From the NCBI RefSeq assembly GCF_003951315.1, contig NZ_QLJH01000005.1, positions 139,818-203,817 on the forward strand: 64,000 nucleotides of DNA, in the 5' to 3' direction. Both the position numbers and the translations under genes were made by a program. The stretch comes from Sphingomonas sp. S-NIH.Pt15_0812. Its GTDB lineage: Bacteria > Pseudomonadota > Alphaproteobacteria > Sphingomonadales > Sphingomonadaceae. A model generated the notes under the pieces. It did not search any database, was not told the origin of the DNA, and was given only the letters and a program-made list of their open reading frames with translations. Below, piece after piece: positions 20,774 to 30,374 of the stretch (the first letter of the stretch is position 1; each line of letters opens with the position of its first letter).

Positions 20774-20877
20774 TCCCGCTGCGCGTCTACGACCAAACAA
20801 AGGATTGCAGTCCGAAATGCTCGCTTGAAGCGGTTGTTTTTGGCGACCATTCTTCGACCGAACGGAGACTATGCCCC

Positions 20878-21984
20878 ATGGAAATCGCCCGCCGCGACCT
20901 GATCCTGTCCGCCGCCGCGCTGTCACTGACCTCGACCGGCTGGGCGGCCGGGCGCGGTGACCGGCCGCTCGGCTATGCCATTGTCGGCCTGGGCACCTAC
21001 GGCCTGAACGTCATCATCCCGCAATTCGCCAATTGCGCGCATAGCCGCCTGGCCGCCGTGGTCAGCGGCGATCCGGCCAAGGCGCAACGGGTCGCGGCGG
21101 AGCATAAACTGCCGGCGCGCTCCATCTATTCCTATGAAACGTTCGACAGCATCCGCAACAATCCGGACGTGGACATCGTCTATGTCTGCCTGCCCAATTC
21201 GATGCACGCGGAATATACGATCCGCGCGGCGAAGGCCGGCAAGCATGTGATGTGCGAGAAGCCGATGGCGATCTCCGTCGCCGAATGCGAGGCGATGATC
21301 GCCGCGTGCAAACAGGCCAATCGCAAGCTGATGATCGGCTATCGCTGCCATTTCGAGCCGTTCAACCTGGAGGCGATGCGGTTGGCCAAAACGGGTGCGG
21401 CGGGCAAGATCCGCTATGTCCGCACCGAGCACGGCTTCGTCCAGCGCTCGCCCGAGGCGTGGCGGTTGAAACGGGCGCTGGCGGGCGGCGGTTCGCTGAT
21501 GGACATGGGCGTCTACAGCCTCCAGGCGGCGCGCTACATGACCGGCGAGGAGCCGATCGCCGTCACCGCGCGCGAGTCCACCGATCGCCGCGATCCCCGC
21601 TTCACCGAGGTGGAGGACATGATCGAATGGACGCTGGAATTCCCGTCGGGCGCGATCGCCGGCTGCCAGTCGATGTATAGCGCCAACCAGAACCACATTC
21701 TGCTGATGGGCGATACCGGCCGGATCGAGCTGGAGCCCGCCACCCGCTATGACGGCAACCATATGTGGACCGGCAAGGACGGCCGCGAACGCGAGATCAC
21801 CCCGCCCCCCGGCCCCGCGAAGACGCAGTTCGCGGGGCAGCTCGACCATCTGGTGCAATGCATCCGCTCCGGGCGGGAACCGATCGTCTCGGGCGAGGAG
21901 GGCCTGCGCGACATGCGGATCGTCGAGGCGATCTATCGTTCCGCGCGCGAGGGTCGCACGATCCGGCTGGACGGCCGGGCATGA
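20878..21984 (+). CDS. Tat-exported Gfo/Idh/MocA oxidoreductase (glucose-fructose oxidoreductase-like)
   Basis: 368 residues from ATG 20878, with CGGAG ten bases before. The N terminus ARRDLILSAAALSLTS is a twin-arginine-type signal, as in periplasmic GFOR of Zymomonas. The Rossmann motif is YAIVGLGTYGLNVII, followed by VDIVYVCLPNSMHAEYT, HVMCEKPMAISVAEC (catalytic Lys) and GGGSLMDMGVYSLQAARY. The family oxidises sugars such as glucose to lactones with tightly bound NADP. It overlaps the cupin gene by ATGA. With the lactonase and gluconate genes close by, a periplasmic aldose-to-aldonate route is likely. Confidence 0.88.
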   Translation: MEIARRDLILSAAALSLTSTGWAAGRGDRPLGYAIVGLGTYGLNVIIPQFANCAHSRLAAVVSGDPAKAQRVAAEHKLPARSIYSYETFDSIRNNPDVDIVYVCLPNSMHAEYTIRAAKAGKHVMCEKPMAISVAECEAMIAACKQANRKLMIGYRCHFEPFNLEAMRLAKTGAAGKIRYVRTEHGFVQRSPEAWRLKRALAGGGSLMDMGVYSLQAARYMTGEEPIAVTARESTDRRDPRFTEVEDMIEWTLEFPSGAIAGCQSMYSANQNHILLMGDTGRIELEPATRYDGNHMWTGKDGREREITPPPGPAKTQFAGQLDHLVQCIRSGREPIVSGEEGLRDMRIVEAIYRSAREGRTIRLDGRA

Positions 21985-22448
21985 GGCTGTTGCTGCTCCC
22001 GCTGCTGCTCGCCGCCCCGGCGGCGGCGCAGGCCGCCGACCCGACCGGCTTCGCCACCAGCGCCGAGGTGAAGGCGCAGGTGCAGGCGATGGACAAGGCG
22101 ATGAAGCCCGGTCAGGGTTTCGCCTGGCAGCCGCTGGTCCGCGACGGTGATCGCTCGGCGGCGATCGAGATCTGGAAGAAGCCGGGCAAGCCGGCCGTCC
22201 ATCCCGATCAGGCCGAATATGCGATCGTCCTTTCGGGAGCCGGCACGCTGATCTCCGGCGGTACGCTGGACGTGTCCCGCGTGGTCAAGCCCGACCTGAC
22301 CGAGGGCGACCGGATCGTCGGCGGCACGACGCGGCGACTGGCGCCGGGCGACGTGATCCTGGTGCCGGCCGGCGTGCCGCACTGGTTCGGCATCACCGGC
22401 GACCGGCTGGTGCTGCTCGGCACGAAATGGCCGTCCGCGGCGAAATAG
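21981..22448 (+). CDS. Exported cupin-domain protein
   Basis: 155 residues from ATG 21981, overlapping the oxidoreductase stop (ATGA). A signal peptide (LLLLPLLLAAPAAAQAAD) is followed by a single cupin barrel: KPAVHPDQAEYAIVLSGAGT in the first motif and APGDVILVPAGVPHWFGI in the second. His and Glu residues could hold a metal. The substrate is unknown. Coupling to the GFOR-like enzyme suggests that it acts on the same sugar or its product, for example as an isomerase or mutarotase; that is inference. Confidence 0.85.
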   Translation: MRLLLLPLLLAAPAAAQAADPTGFATSAEVKAQVQAMDKAMKPGQGFAWQPLVRDGDRSAAIEIWKKPGKPAVHPDQAEYAIVLSGAGTLISGGTLDVSRVVKPDLTEGDRIVGGTTRRLAPGDVILVPAGVPHWFGITGDRLVLLGTKWPSAAK

Positions 22449-22459
22449 GTGGATCGTCC

Positions 22460-22474
22460 CTCCCCATCGGGGAG
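22460..22474. terminator. Small hairpin between the cupin and lactonase genes
   Basis: CTCCCC and GGGGAG pair with a 3-base loop in the short convergent gap. There is no T-run; it is a weak candidate for a shared terminator. Confidence 0.3.
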
Positions 22475-22486
22475 ATCGGATAGGGA

Positions 22487-23515
22487 CTATCCCTGCCACC
22501 CCGCCCGGAGCGGCACGCGCAGCACGCGGTCGTTGGCGGTCAGGAACAGCGCCCGCCCGCTTTCGCCAAAGGCGGCATTGGCGATCGGCGCGCCGGTCGC
22601 GATCAGGCCGAGCGGCTCGGCCTTGGGCGTCAGCAGCATCATGCCGCCCGGCACCGAGCAGACCAGCGTGCCGTCGCGCGCGACCTTCATGCCATCGGGC
22701 AGGCCGGGCGCGCCGCCCGTCTGCATCGGCTTCGCATCCAGCCAGACCTGCCCCTCGCCGGGACGACCGCCGGCGTCGAGATCATAGCGCATGATCCGTG
22801 GCGCGGTGTCGTCCGACACGGAGACATAGAGCCGACGTTCGTCCGGTGAGAGGGCGATGCCGTTGGGCCGGGTCAGCGTGCCGTCGATCAGTTCGATCGT
22901 CCCGTCCGGCGACCGACGATAGACGCCGTTCACCGCCGTCTCCCGCAGGGGCGAATGGTCGGCATCCGCCAGTCCATAGGGCGGATCGGTGAAATAGATC
23001 GCGCCGTCCTTCGCGACATGCAGGTCGTTGGGGCTGTTGAACCGCTTGCCCTGATACCGGTCGATCAGGGTCTCGCGCCGCTGGGTCTTCAGGTCCAGCC
23101 GGTCGATCGACCGGCCACCGCTATTGGCGATCAGCAGCCGGCCCTGATGGTCGAGCGCCAAGCCGTTTGCCCCCGGCTCGCGCACCAGTTTCGGATCGGT
23201 GTCGCCCGCCCCCGAGGGTGAGAGGAAGGGCGCGACGCGTCCCGTCTTTCGGTCCCAGCGCCGTACCAGATTGGCGGGCGGATCGCTGAACAACAGGTAA
23301 TCGCCGCCCGGCACCCAGAGCGGTCCCTCCGCCCAGCGGATGTCGCGCGCGATCACCTCGATGCGCGCGTCCGGCGCGATCATCCGGTCGAGCTTGGGCG
23401 ACAGGCGGTGAAGCGTGGCGACGGGCTCCGCCGCCGCGCCGACCCGACCGGCCGTGCCGGCCAGCGCCAGTCCGCCGGCCAGCAGGCGGCGGCGATCGAT
23501 GATGGCTGCGCTCAC
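22487..23515 (-). CDS. Tat-exported SMP-30/gluconolactonase-family protein
   Basis: 342 residues. The N terminus DRRRLLAGGLALAGTAG is a Tat-type signal. The mature part is a six-blade propeller of the SMP-30/LRE family: IRWAEGPLWVPGGDYLLFSD, GANGLALDHQGRLLIANSGG, FNSPNDLHVAKDGAIYFTDP and TRPNGIALSPDERRLYVSVS, which carry the Glu, Asn and Asp metal ligands. Such enzymes open sugar lactones to the acid. Its start overlaps the stop of the large beta-helix gene upstream, so the two are coupled. It probably follows the GFOR-like oxidoreductase in one periplasmic pathway. Confidence 0.9.
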   Translation of the reverse strand: MSAAIIDRRRLLAGGLALAGTAGRVGAAAEPVATLHRLSPKLDRMIAPDARIEVIARDIRWAEGPLWVPGGDYLLFSDPPANLVRRWDRKTGRVAPFLSPSGAGDTDPKLVREPGANGLALDHQGRLLIANSGGRSIDRLDLKTQRRETLIDRYQGKRFNSPNDLHVAKDGAIYFTDPPYGLADADHSPLRETAVNGVYRRSPDGTIELIDGTLTRPNGIALSPDERRLYVSVSDDTAPRIMRYDLDAGGRPGEGQVWLDAKPMQTGGAPGLPDGMKVARDGTLVCSVPGGMMLLTPKAEPLGLIATGAPIANAAFGESGRALFLTANDRVLRVPLRAGWQG

Positions 23516-26514
23516 AGACCGACCGAATAGAGCGCGTGGTGACTGAGAATGAACAAGGTCCGCCGATCCTCTCCGCCGATCACCAGTTGCAGCGGCCGCT
23601 CGGGCACGTCGATCCGCCGGGTGAGCGTACCATCGGGAGCATAGACGAACACCTGGCCGTTCGCGACATAGAGATTGCCGGCCTCGTCCCGCGCCACGCT
23701 CTCGCCGCCGCGATCCGCCACGACCTTCAGGTCGGTCAGCGTCCCCTGCGGTCCGACCACACCGCTATAGGTCAAGTTCTCCGACCCGTTGGTCAGCACC
23801 ACCCGGCCGTCCGCGCCCGGCCCGACCAGGCCATAGCTGTCGAGCGTGTCCGACCAGCGCCAGCCGCGATGATCGTCCGGCCCCTGGTTCCACACGCGGA
23901 ACGCGGGCAGCACCAGCGATCCGTCCGGCGAGACATAATCCTGCGGCCGCGCCTCCCCCATCTTGCGGGTGAAGAAATCGGAGATGGGCGGGAATTCATA
24001 GGTCTTGGGATCGATGCGATCGGCGAATTCGCCATTGGCCCAGACATTGACCGGCATCAGCGTGCGTGCGTTCCGCCGCGCCACGCTCGGGGTCGGCGCG
24101 ATCGGGCGAACGTCGTCGGGAGCCTTGGGATCGATGCTGTAGACGCTGCCGTCGCGCCCGGCGGACGACTGGACCATCAGCCGGCCCGAGCGGTCGACCG
24201 CCAGATTGACCGCATCGAGCGGCGCATCGGCGACGATCGACAGCCCCTCCGCCTTCGACCAGCCGTGGATGCGCTGGAACTCGCGGTCGATGAAATAGAG
24301 CTTGCCCCGGGCATCGGTCGCGCCGCCCGCGATCGAGTAGAAGCCGTCCGCCAGCTTCGTCACCCCCGCCGTCACCGGCACCGCCGATGCGGTGGCGGCG
24401 GTCGCGGGTGCGGCCGGCACATCGAGCTTCGCGAACTCGCGCTCGCGCACCTCCTGCTGGCGCGTCATGTCCTTGATCGCATTCTCGAACGGGAACTTGC
24501 TGGCGCGGGTGAACGTGCCGCAGCCCTTGGTGTCGCAGCTGGCGAAGCCGCTCTCCGCGTTCACATGCACGTTGCGGAAACGGATATCGCCCGAGTTGTA
24601 GAGCTTCACCGCCGCGTCCATCGGCTTGATCGTGCGGGTAACGCGATAGCCATGATAGTTGGCGAACAGGATGTTGCGCGAATTGCGCATCTCGGTCGAG
24701 ACGGCATTGACGCCGTCGCGGACCTCCTGCTCGGTCTGCGGGGCCAGGAATTCCCAATTTTCGACATGGTCGAGCACGATCTCCGCCCGGTAATGATGCT
24801 CGGCCGACAATTCATAGACATGGCCGGGCGTCTTGGTGTCCGACACGTAGAAGCCGGCGGAGGCCAGCGTGTTGGGCGACCAGAGCGCGGCGAAGGTGCC
24901 GCCGCCGCCGTCCGTCACCCAGATGCTGGGATGCTGCCCGTCGAAGCGCGCGCGCGGATCGCCGAAGCCGATCGGGCTGCCCTTGGTCAGCACGGTGCCG
25001 CCGCCGCCCTGGATCTTCACGTCGTTGACCATCGACGCCTCGCCCGCCTTCCACAGCAGTGCAGTCGCGCGCGGGTTCACGCCGCCGGTCCACAGGCCCA
25101 GGCCATGGACGATGGCGTTGCCGCCCTTGGCGCTTTGCAGCAGCGCCTTGGGACCGCCGACGCCGCTATAGGCGGGCGTCTCGTCGGGCAGGTAGAGATG
25201 CGTCAGGCTGGGGTGGAGCGCGATCAGCACGCTGTCCGGCCGCAGCCGCAGCGTGTCGGTGACGCGGTAGCGGCCGATCGGCAGATAGACGACCCGGTGC
25301 GTGTCGATCGCCCGTTGCAAAGCGGCGGTGTCGTCGGTCGCGTCGTCGCCCTTCACGCCGAGGTCATGCGCATTGGCCCATTGCGACACCGGCGGCAGCG
25401 CGCGGATCGCGGGCGTCGGCCGCGCCGGCAGGCGCGCGACCGGCGCCATCGTCACATCGGTCGCGAATTCCCCGATCGTGCCGAGGCCGGGCAGCTTCAG
25501 TCCATAGGAGAAGTCGCTGACGCGGTAGCGCGGCCCCTGCCCCGCCACCGTCCGACCGCTGTCGCGGAAGCGCGCGAAGACCGGCATGTTGACCGCGATC
25601 GCATTGTCGAAACCGATTTGCGTGAAGGCGCTCTTCTCCTCCGAGACGACGACACCCGCCTTGGAGACATTCTCGAACCGCACGTCCTTGCCCCAGAGCG
25701 AGTCCGAATAGCCGCGATCGATCTCGATCCCGACCGGCGTGTCGCGGATCGCGACATTGACCAGGGTCAGGTCGACCTCATGCTCGCGGATCGCGGCGTC
25801 GCGCTGGCCCTGGAACTCGCTGTCGATCAGCGTGAACTGCCAGGCGGGCGAGGTCTTCTCGGTCATGATGCCGTAGCGGCCACCGTAGAAGCGCAGGTCC
25901 TCGAACTCGTTGCCGGCCTGATAGACGCCGGCCAGCCCCGATCCGACATGGAAGTCGGCATGGCGGATATAGCCATGCTGCGCGACGCGGAAGCGAACCG
26001 CGACCGCGCCGGCATTTCCCTCGCCGATGCGGAAATCGACATTGGCGAGCGCCGAATAGAAGGTGCTGGACGTGGCGTCGAAGACGGTGGGATCGAACGG
26101 CACGCTGGTCGGCGGCGGCACGGCGGGCTTGCCGCTGCGATACTGGTCCTCGCCGGTGAAGCTCAGCATCGCCGCCACGCCGGAGCCGAAGCCCTGGCTG
26201 TTGTCGGCCAGGATGATCTCGGGCCGGGTCTTGCCGACCCCGAACACGCGCACCGCTGTGCGGATGAAGATGGTGCGGCTGATCCGGTAGCGGCCGGAGG
26301 GCAGGAAGACGATGCCGCCCTTCCCTCCCACGGCGGCCGCGTCGATCGCCTGCTGGATCGCTGCGCTGTCGTCCGCCTTGCCGTCGCCGACGCCGCGTAC
26401 GGTGACCGCGCGCGGCTCGGCCGGGGCCGTGGTATAGACGGAGGTGGAGGCGGCAAGAGCCGGCGACGTCGCCAGCACCATCGCCGAACCGAGCAGCCAC
26501 ATCGCCTTCATCAC
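23512..26514 (-). CDS. Large exported beta-helix protein (tandem pectate-lyase-3-like/GH55-like) with C-terminal propeller
   Basis: 1000 residues with a signal peptide (MWLLGSAMVLATSPALAAS). Two pectate_lyase_3-type helix repeats start VRGVGDGKADDSAAIQQAID near residue 40 and LGVKGDDATDDTAALQRAID near residue 385; tandem domains of this kind occur in GH55 beta-1,3-glucanases. From about residue 725 a third part (KLADGFYSIAGGATDARGKL, then NLAVDRSGRL and YVANGQVFVYAPDG) looks like a beta-propeller related to SMP-30. Substrate and catalytic residues are not assigned. It overlaps the lactonase gene and has a close paralogue at 33194-36280. Confidence 0.82.
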   Translation of the reverse strand: MMKAMWLLGSAMVLATSPALAASTSVYTTAPAEPRAVTVRGVGDGKADDSAAIQQAIDAAAVGGKGGIVFLPSGRYRISRTIFIRTAVRVFGVGKTRPEIILADNSQGFGSGVAAMLSFTGEDQYRSGKPAVPPPTSVPFDPTVFDATSSTFYSALANVDFRIGEGNAGAVAVRFRVAQHGYIRHADFHVGSGLAGVYQAGNEFEDLRFYGGRYGIMTEKTSPAWQFTLIDSEFQGQRDAAIREHEVDLTLVNVAIRDTPVGIEIDRGYSDSLWGKDVRFENVSKAGVVVSEEKSAFTQIGFDNAIAVNMPVFARFRDSGRTVAGQGPRYRVSDFSYGLKLPGLGTIGEFATDVTMAPVARLPARPTPAIRALPPVSQWANAHDLGVKGDDATDDTAALQRAIDTHRVVYLPIGRYRVTDTLRLRPDSVLIALHPSLTHLYLPDETPAYSGVGGPKALLQSAKGGNAIVHGLGLWTGGVNPRATALLWKAGEASMVNDVKIQGGGGTVLTKGSPIGFGDPRARFDGQHPSIWVTDGGGGTFAALWSPNTLASAGFYVSDTKTPGHVYELSAEHHYRAEIVLDHVENWEFLAPQTEQEVRDGVNAVSTEMRNSRNILFANYHGYRVTRTIKPMDAAVKLYNSGDIRFRNVHVNAESGFASCDTKGCGTFTRASKFPFENAIKDMTRQQEVREREFAKLDVPAAPATAATASAVPVTAGVTKLADGFYSIAGGATDARGKLYFIDREFQRIHGWSKAEGLSIVADAPLDAVNLAVDRSGRLMVQSSAGRDGSVYSIDPKAPDDVRPIAPTPSVARRNARTLMPVNVWANGEFADRIDPKTYEFPPISDFFTRKMGEARPQDYVSPDGSLVLPAFRVWNQGPDDHRGWRWSDTLDSYGLVGPGADGRVVLTNGSENLTYSGVVGPQGTLTDLKVVADRGGESVARDEAGNLYVANGQVFVYAPDGTLTRRIDVPERPLQLVIGGEDRRTLFILSHHALYSVGL

Positions 26515-26730
26515 CCGTCTCCCAACATCTTATGGTTTCTACCTAACCACCGAGATGGAGGCGTTCATGCGCGACCAAAGTCGTAGCTCAGCGATTGCAT
26601 CCGGAACGGAAGGTCCGCCGCTGTTGCGGCGGTGCCACTATTGATCAATCTAATTTACATGAATCATTATCCGAGTTGAATGTGACCGTCCGACGACGAT
26701 ACCATCCCCGCCATAACAAAAAGGGGACCC
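26515..26730. promoter_or_regulatory. Divergent promoter region of the beta-helix and TonB receptor genes
   Basis: This 216-bp gap between two divergent starts is relatively AT-rich from 26640 to 26690, a likely promoter zone. The receptor has a clear AAGGGGA ribosome site. No strong palindrome was seen. Confidence 0.4.
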
Positions 26731-29700
26731 ATGATGCGATCTCGCTACCTTCTCGGCGCCGCCGCGCTTGCAACCAGCGTCGCCATCGCTACGCCCGTTC
26801 TGGCGCAGGATGCCACCGCTGCACCGACCGTCGATCAGCCGGCTGATGCACAGGCGAGTTCGACACCGCCCGCCAGTGACGAGATCGTCGTGACCGCCTC
26901 GCGCATTGCGCAGTCGCCGATCGCTGCGCAGCCGACCCAGGCGATCACCGCGGAGACGATCGCAAAGCGCGGCTATACCAATCTGGGCATGGCGCTCCTC
27001 GAACTGCCGGTCTTCAGCGTGCCCGGCAACAGCCCGGTTGGCGGCCAGGGCTTCGGCAGTGCGGGCCAGACCTTCGTCAACATGTATAATCTCGGTGCAC
27101 AGCGGACGCTGACCCTGGTCAACGGCAACCGCTTCGTATCGAGCGCCAGTTCCTCGCTATTCGGTCCGGTCGCGGGAAGTCCGGTCGATTTCTCGACGCT
27201 TCCAGTCAACTTGGTCGAGCGCGTCGAGACCGTGTCCGTCGGCGGCGCCCCGATCTATGGCTCGGATGCGATCGCGGGCACGGTCAACGTCATCCTCAAG
27301 CGCAATTATCAGGGCCTGTCCTTCGCTGGGCAGTCCGGTATCTCCGAGCGCGGCCGCGGCGGGACCTATAATGTGTCGGGCCTGGTCGGCCAGAACTTCG
27401 CCGAGGAGCGGGGCAACATCACGCTCAGCCTGCAATATGACAAGCAGAACGGCATCCCGACGTCCGAAATCTTCTATCAAAGCGGCGATGCGCCGTTCTT
27501 CACGCGTGCGCAGCCTGGCAAGCCGTTCCAGCAGCAACTCTACTACGGTGGTCAGCGTTACGCCGTGTTCACCAACACCGGCATGCCGATGGTGGATGAC
27601 GGGATACCGATCCTGTCCGGCCGGCCGTCCTCCGCGATCACCGATGCGAAAGGTCGCGCACTCTTTTTCGGGGCGAACGGGTTGCTGACGCCCTTCAACA
27701 ATGGCGAAATCACCGGACAGAGCCTGATCCAGGCGGGCGGTGACGGCTTCCGCATCCGCGACTTCGGGAACTTTCTGGTCGACAGCAGCCGCTTCTCGGG
27801 AACGGCGCTGTTCCATTATGATTTCAGCAATAGCCTGCGCTTCTCGGGTGAGGCCTGGTACGGACGAAGCGTCGCGACCAACCTGCGCGATCAGCCCTAT
27901 TACAACACCGCGCTGTTTGGCGGCGCCGGCAGCAACAACGGCAATCTGGTGCTCAGCACCGACAATCCCTTTCTCAGCGCGGCCGACCGGGCGACGATCG
28001 TCAGCAGCCTCGCCGCCAACGGCCAGCCCACCGACACCTTCTACCTGACTCGTGCCAATACGGACCTGGCGACCGGGCGCTTCCGTTCCGCGACCGACCT
28101 TTATCGCATCGTCGGCGGGTTGGACGGCGATATCCATCTCGGCGACCGGTTGCTGACCTGGGAGATCAAGGGCAATTACGGCCGCTCGAACACCAAGACC
28201 ACCGCGCGTGAACTGGTGACGAAGAACTTCTTCAACGCCATCAATGCCGTGCGCGACGCCAGCGGCAACATCGCCTGCGCCCCCGGCTATACCGACGCCA
28301 CGATCCCGACGATCAGCGCTACCTGCGCGCCGCTTAACATCTTCGGCGTCAACCAGGCCAGCCAGGCGGCGATGAATTACGTCACCGCGGTCGCGACGCC
28401 GAAGCAACAGAATGTCCAGGCCGACCTGATCGCCGACGTCAAAGGCGATCTGATCAAGCTGCCGGCCGGCTTCGTCAAGTTCGTCCTCGGTTTCGAGCAT
28501 CGCAACGAATCGACGAAATTCGATCCGGGCCTGTTCTACTATGGCGAGCCCAATGGCGACGGAACGCGGACGCAATATGGTAACAGCATCCCGATCGACC
28601 CGGTCGCCGGTTCCTATCACACCAACGAGTTCTTCACCGAACTGAACGTGCCGCTGGTGTCGGGCGACATGCACGTCCCGCTGATCCACAGCCTGGAACT
28701 CCAAGGCGCGGCCCGGTATGTCAGGAACAGCATGACCGGGGGCTTCTGGGCCTATACCGGCGGCGGCAAATATGCGCCGTTCAAGGGCCTGACCCTGCGC
28801 GGCAACTATACGCGATCGCTGCGCGCCCCCGCCATCACCGAATTGTTCGCACCGATCGGGCAGGTCTTCTCGGCCGCCAACGATCCATGCGATAGCCGGT
28901 ATATCACGGGCGGACCGAACCCGAGCAAGCGCGCCGCCAACTGCGCGGCCGCCGGATTGCCCGCCAACTTCACATCCAACGTGGTCGACTACACGGCTGC
29001 CGGACGTTCGGGTGGCAATCCCAACCTGCAGAACGAGATCGGCAATAGCTGGACGGCGGGCGGCGTCTTGGAGCCGAAGTTCATCCCCGGCGTGCGCCTG
29101 TCCGGCGACTATGTCCATATCGATGTGAAGAACGAAGTCGCCTCGCTCGGGCTGGTCGATGTGATGAACGCCTGCTACGACTCCGCTGATTATCCGAACA
29201 CCCCGTTCTGCGGCAGCTTCGCCCGCAACGCCGCTGGCCAGGTGGCATCGTTCACCACCGGATACTACAATATCGGTATCGAGCGCTTCCGAGGCATTCA
29301 GGGCAGCTTCGCCTACATCCTTCCCTTCACGCGGCTGGGGGCGAGCGAGTCGGCCGGCACCTTGTCGGTCGGCGTCAATTACCTGCACACGATCGAGCAT
29401 TACTACCGGGTCGGCAGCGGCGACATCCAATACAAGGTGGGCACGACGCAGGAGCCGAAGGATAATTTCACCGCGAACGTCAATTACGACAATGGTGGCT
29501 TCAACCTGATGTGGCAGTCCATCTATAATGGCCCGACCCGCATCAACGTCAACGTACCGGACAGCAATTACGAGTATCCGCGCATCGGCGCCTATTGGAT
29601 GTTCAACACGTCAGCCGGCTACGATCTGAGCGATCGATTCAACATCCGGTTGATCGTCAACAACGTGCTCGACAAGAAGGTGCCTTTACCCTTCTTGGTC

Positions 29701-29769
29701 AGCGCCAATCGCTATTATGACGCTTTCTTGGGCCGCAGCTTCCGCGTGAGCGTCGGCTTCAAGCTCTGA
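26731..29769 (+). CDS. TonB-dependent receptor, oligosaccharide-type
   Basis: 1012 residues from the ATG pair at 26731. A signal peptide (YLLGAAALATSVAIATPVLA) and a TonB-box SDEIVVTASRIAQSP are followed by a plug domain (GYTNLGMALLELPVF, RTLTLVNGNRFVSSA, PIYGSDAIAGTVNVILK) and a large barrel ending FRVSVGFKL. The size and the NxGMALLELP/LVNGxRFV plug fit the class used by sphingomonads and caulobacters for plant polysaccharide fragments. Its position between two beta-helix proteins and gluconate genes suggests that it imports their products. It ends in a GC-rich hairpin terminator. Confidence 0.9.
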   Translation: MMRSRYLLGAAALATSVAIATPVLAQDATAAPTVDQPADAQASSTPPASDEIVVTASRIAQSPIAAQPTQAITAETIAKRGYTNLGMALLELPVFSVPGNSPVGGQGFGSAGQTFVNMYNLGAQRTLTLVNGNRFVSSASSSLFGPVAGSPVDFSTLPVNLVERVETVSVGGAPIYGSDAIAGTVNVILKRNYQGLSFAGQSGISERGRGGTYNVSGLVGQNFAEERGNITLSLQYDKQNGIPTSEIFYQSGDAPFFTRAQPGKPFQQQLYYGGQRYAVFTNTGMPMVDDGIPILSGRPSSAITDAKGRALFFGANGLLTPFNNGEITGQSLIQAGGDGFRIRDFGNFLVDSSRFSGTALFHYDFSNSLRFSGEAWYGRSVATNLRDQPYYNTALFGGAGSNNGNLVLSTDNPFLSAADRATIVSSLAANGQPTDTFYLTRANTDLATGRFRSATDLYRIVGGLDGDIHLGDRLLTWEIKGNYGRSNTKTTARELVTKNFFNAINAVRDASGNIACAPGYTDATIPTISATCAPLNIFGVNQASQAAMNYVTAVATPKQQNVQADLIADVKGDLIKLPAGFVKFVLGFEHRNESTKFDPGLFYYGEPNGDGTRTQYGNSIPIDPVAGSYHTNEFFTELNVPLVSGDMHVPLIHSLELQGAARYVRNSMTGGFWAYTGGGKYAPFKGLTLRGNYTRSLRAPAITELFAPIGQVFSAANDPCDSRYITGGPNPSKRAANCAAAGLPANFTSNVVDYTAAGRSGGNPNLQNEIGNSWTAGGVLEPKFIPGVRLSGDYVHIDVKNEVASLGLVDVMNACYDSADYPNTPFCGSFARNAAGQVASFTTGYYNIGIERFRGIQGSFAYILPFTRLGASESAGTLSVGVNYLHTIEHYYRVGSGDIQYKVGTTQEPKDNFTANVNYDNGGFNLMWQSIYNGPTRINVNVPDSNYEYPRIGAYWMFNTSAGYDLSDRFNIRLIVNNVLDKKVPLPFLVSANRYYDAFLGRSFRVSVGFKL

Positions 29770-29823
29770 CCGGAAAAGGACGGCCTCGGACAGGTTCGGG
29801 GCCGTCTCCGTCACCATGGTCGG

Positions 29824-29849
29824 AACGGCGCGCTTCAGCGCGCCGTTTT
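29824..29849. terminator. Bidirectional terminator between the TonB receptor and LuxR-type genes
   Basis: Arms 29824-29833 (AACGGCGCGC) and 29838-29847 pair perfectly over 10 bp with a TTCA loop and end in TTTT. It sits between convergent genes. A weaker 7-bp hairpin lies just before it (29779-29806). Confidence 0.7.
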
Positions 29850-29853
29850 CGGG

Positions 29854-30096
29854 TCAGAGGCTGAGCGCCTGCGCGGCGATGGCGACCTGGGTCCGGTTGC
29901 GGACGTTGAGCTTGCGCATCAGCGCAGTCATGTGCGCCTTCACCGTCGCCTCGGCGATGCCGAGGTCGAAGGCGATCTGCTTGTTGAGCAGGCCCGAATG
30001 GACACCGCGCATGACCTTCATCTGGGTGGGGGTCAGCTGCGCCAGCGGCGACTCGATCGCGTCGGGCTGGCGGCTGGTGTGGACGGTCGCTTCCAT
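29854..30096 (-). CDS. Small LuxR/NarL-type HTH regulator (DNA-binding domain only)
   Basis: 80 residues from ATG 30096, with AGGAGG six bases upstream. Almost the whole protein is a LuxR-type helix-turn-helix: LAQLTPTQMKVMRGVHSGLL, then NKQIAFDLGIAEATVKAHMT and LMRKLNVRNRTQVAIAAQAL. There is no receiver or ligand domain. The open frame extends to 30237, but the upstream residues are Arg-rich and lack phosphorylation motifs. It may bind DNA constitutively or act with a separate sensor. Its location between the TonB receptor and gluconate permease suggests control of this locus. Confidence 0.75.
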   Translation of the reverse strand: MEATVHTSRQPDAIESPLAQLTPTQMKVMRGVHSGLLNKQIAFDLGIAEATVKAHMTALMRKLNVRNRTQVAIAAQALSL

Positions 30097-30264
30097 CGTC
30101 ATCCTCCTCTGGCGGCCGGGCCGCCGGGGTTCGCCGGCCACCTGACGGGCCGGTCGAAATATCATGATCCCACCGGTGCTGGTCGCAATCCGGTTGGACA
30201 GATTTCCTGTATGATCCCCGTCACCCCTTGCAATCAAGGCTTTTTTCTTGCCGACCCGTAAAAA

Positions 30265-30293
30265 CCTGTCCTACAGCTAGTCACCGGGACAGG
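30265..30293. promoter_or_regulatory. Inverted repeat before the gluconate permease gene
   Basis: CCTGTCC (30265-30271) and GGACAGG (30287-30293) form an inverted repeat about 80 bases before the permease start. It could be an operator for the GntR-family regulator encoded downstream, but does not match a site I can name. Confidence 0.3.
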
Positions 30294-30374
30294 CGAATGC
30301 GCCGCCCGTAAAGCGAGGGAGGATGCGATGCGGCCAGCACGGACCGGACAGATGGCAGCGGCGGAGACGCGGGC

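Noticed and set aside
23536..26586. 1000-codon plus-strand frame opposite the beta-helix gene
   Set aside because: Shadow of GC-rich codons; the minus-strand protein has a signal peptide, repeats and a paralogue.
27157..29430. Long minus-strand frame opposite the third TonB receptor
   Set aside because: No recognisable motifs; the plus strand encodes a complete receptor with signal peptide and TonB box.
30226..30246. Terminator before the gluconate permease (CCTTG-CAAT-CAAGG then six T)
   Set aside because: Stem is only five base pairs and no gene on the plus strand ends just before it.
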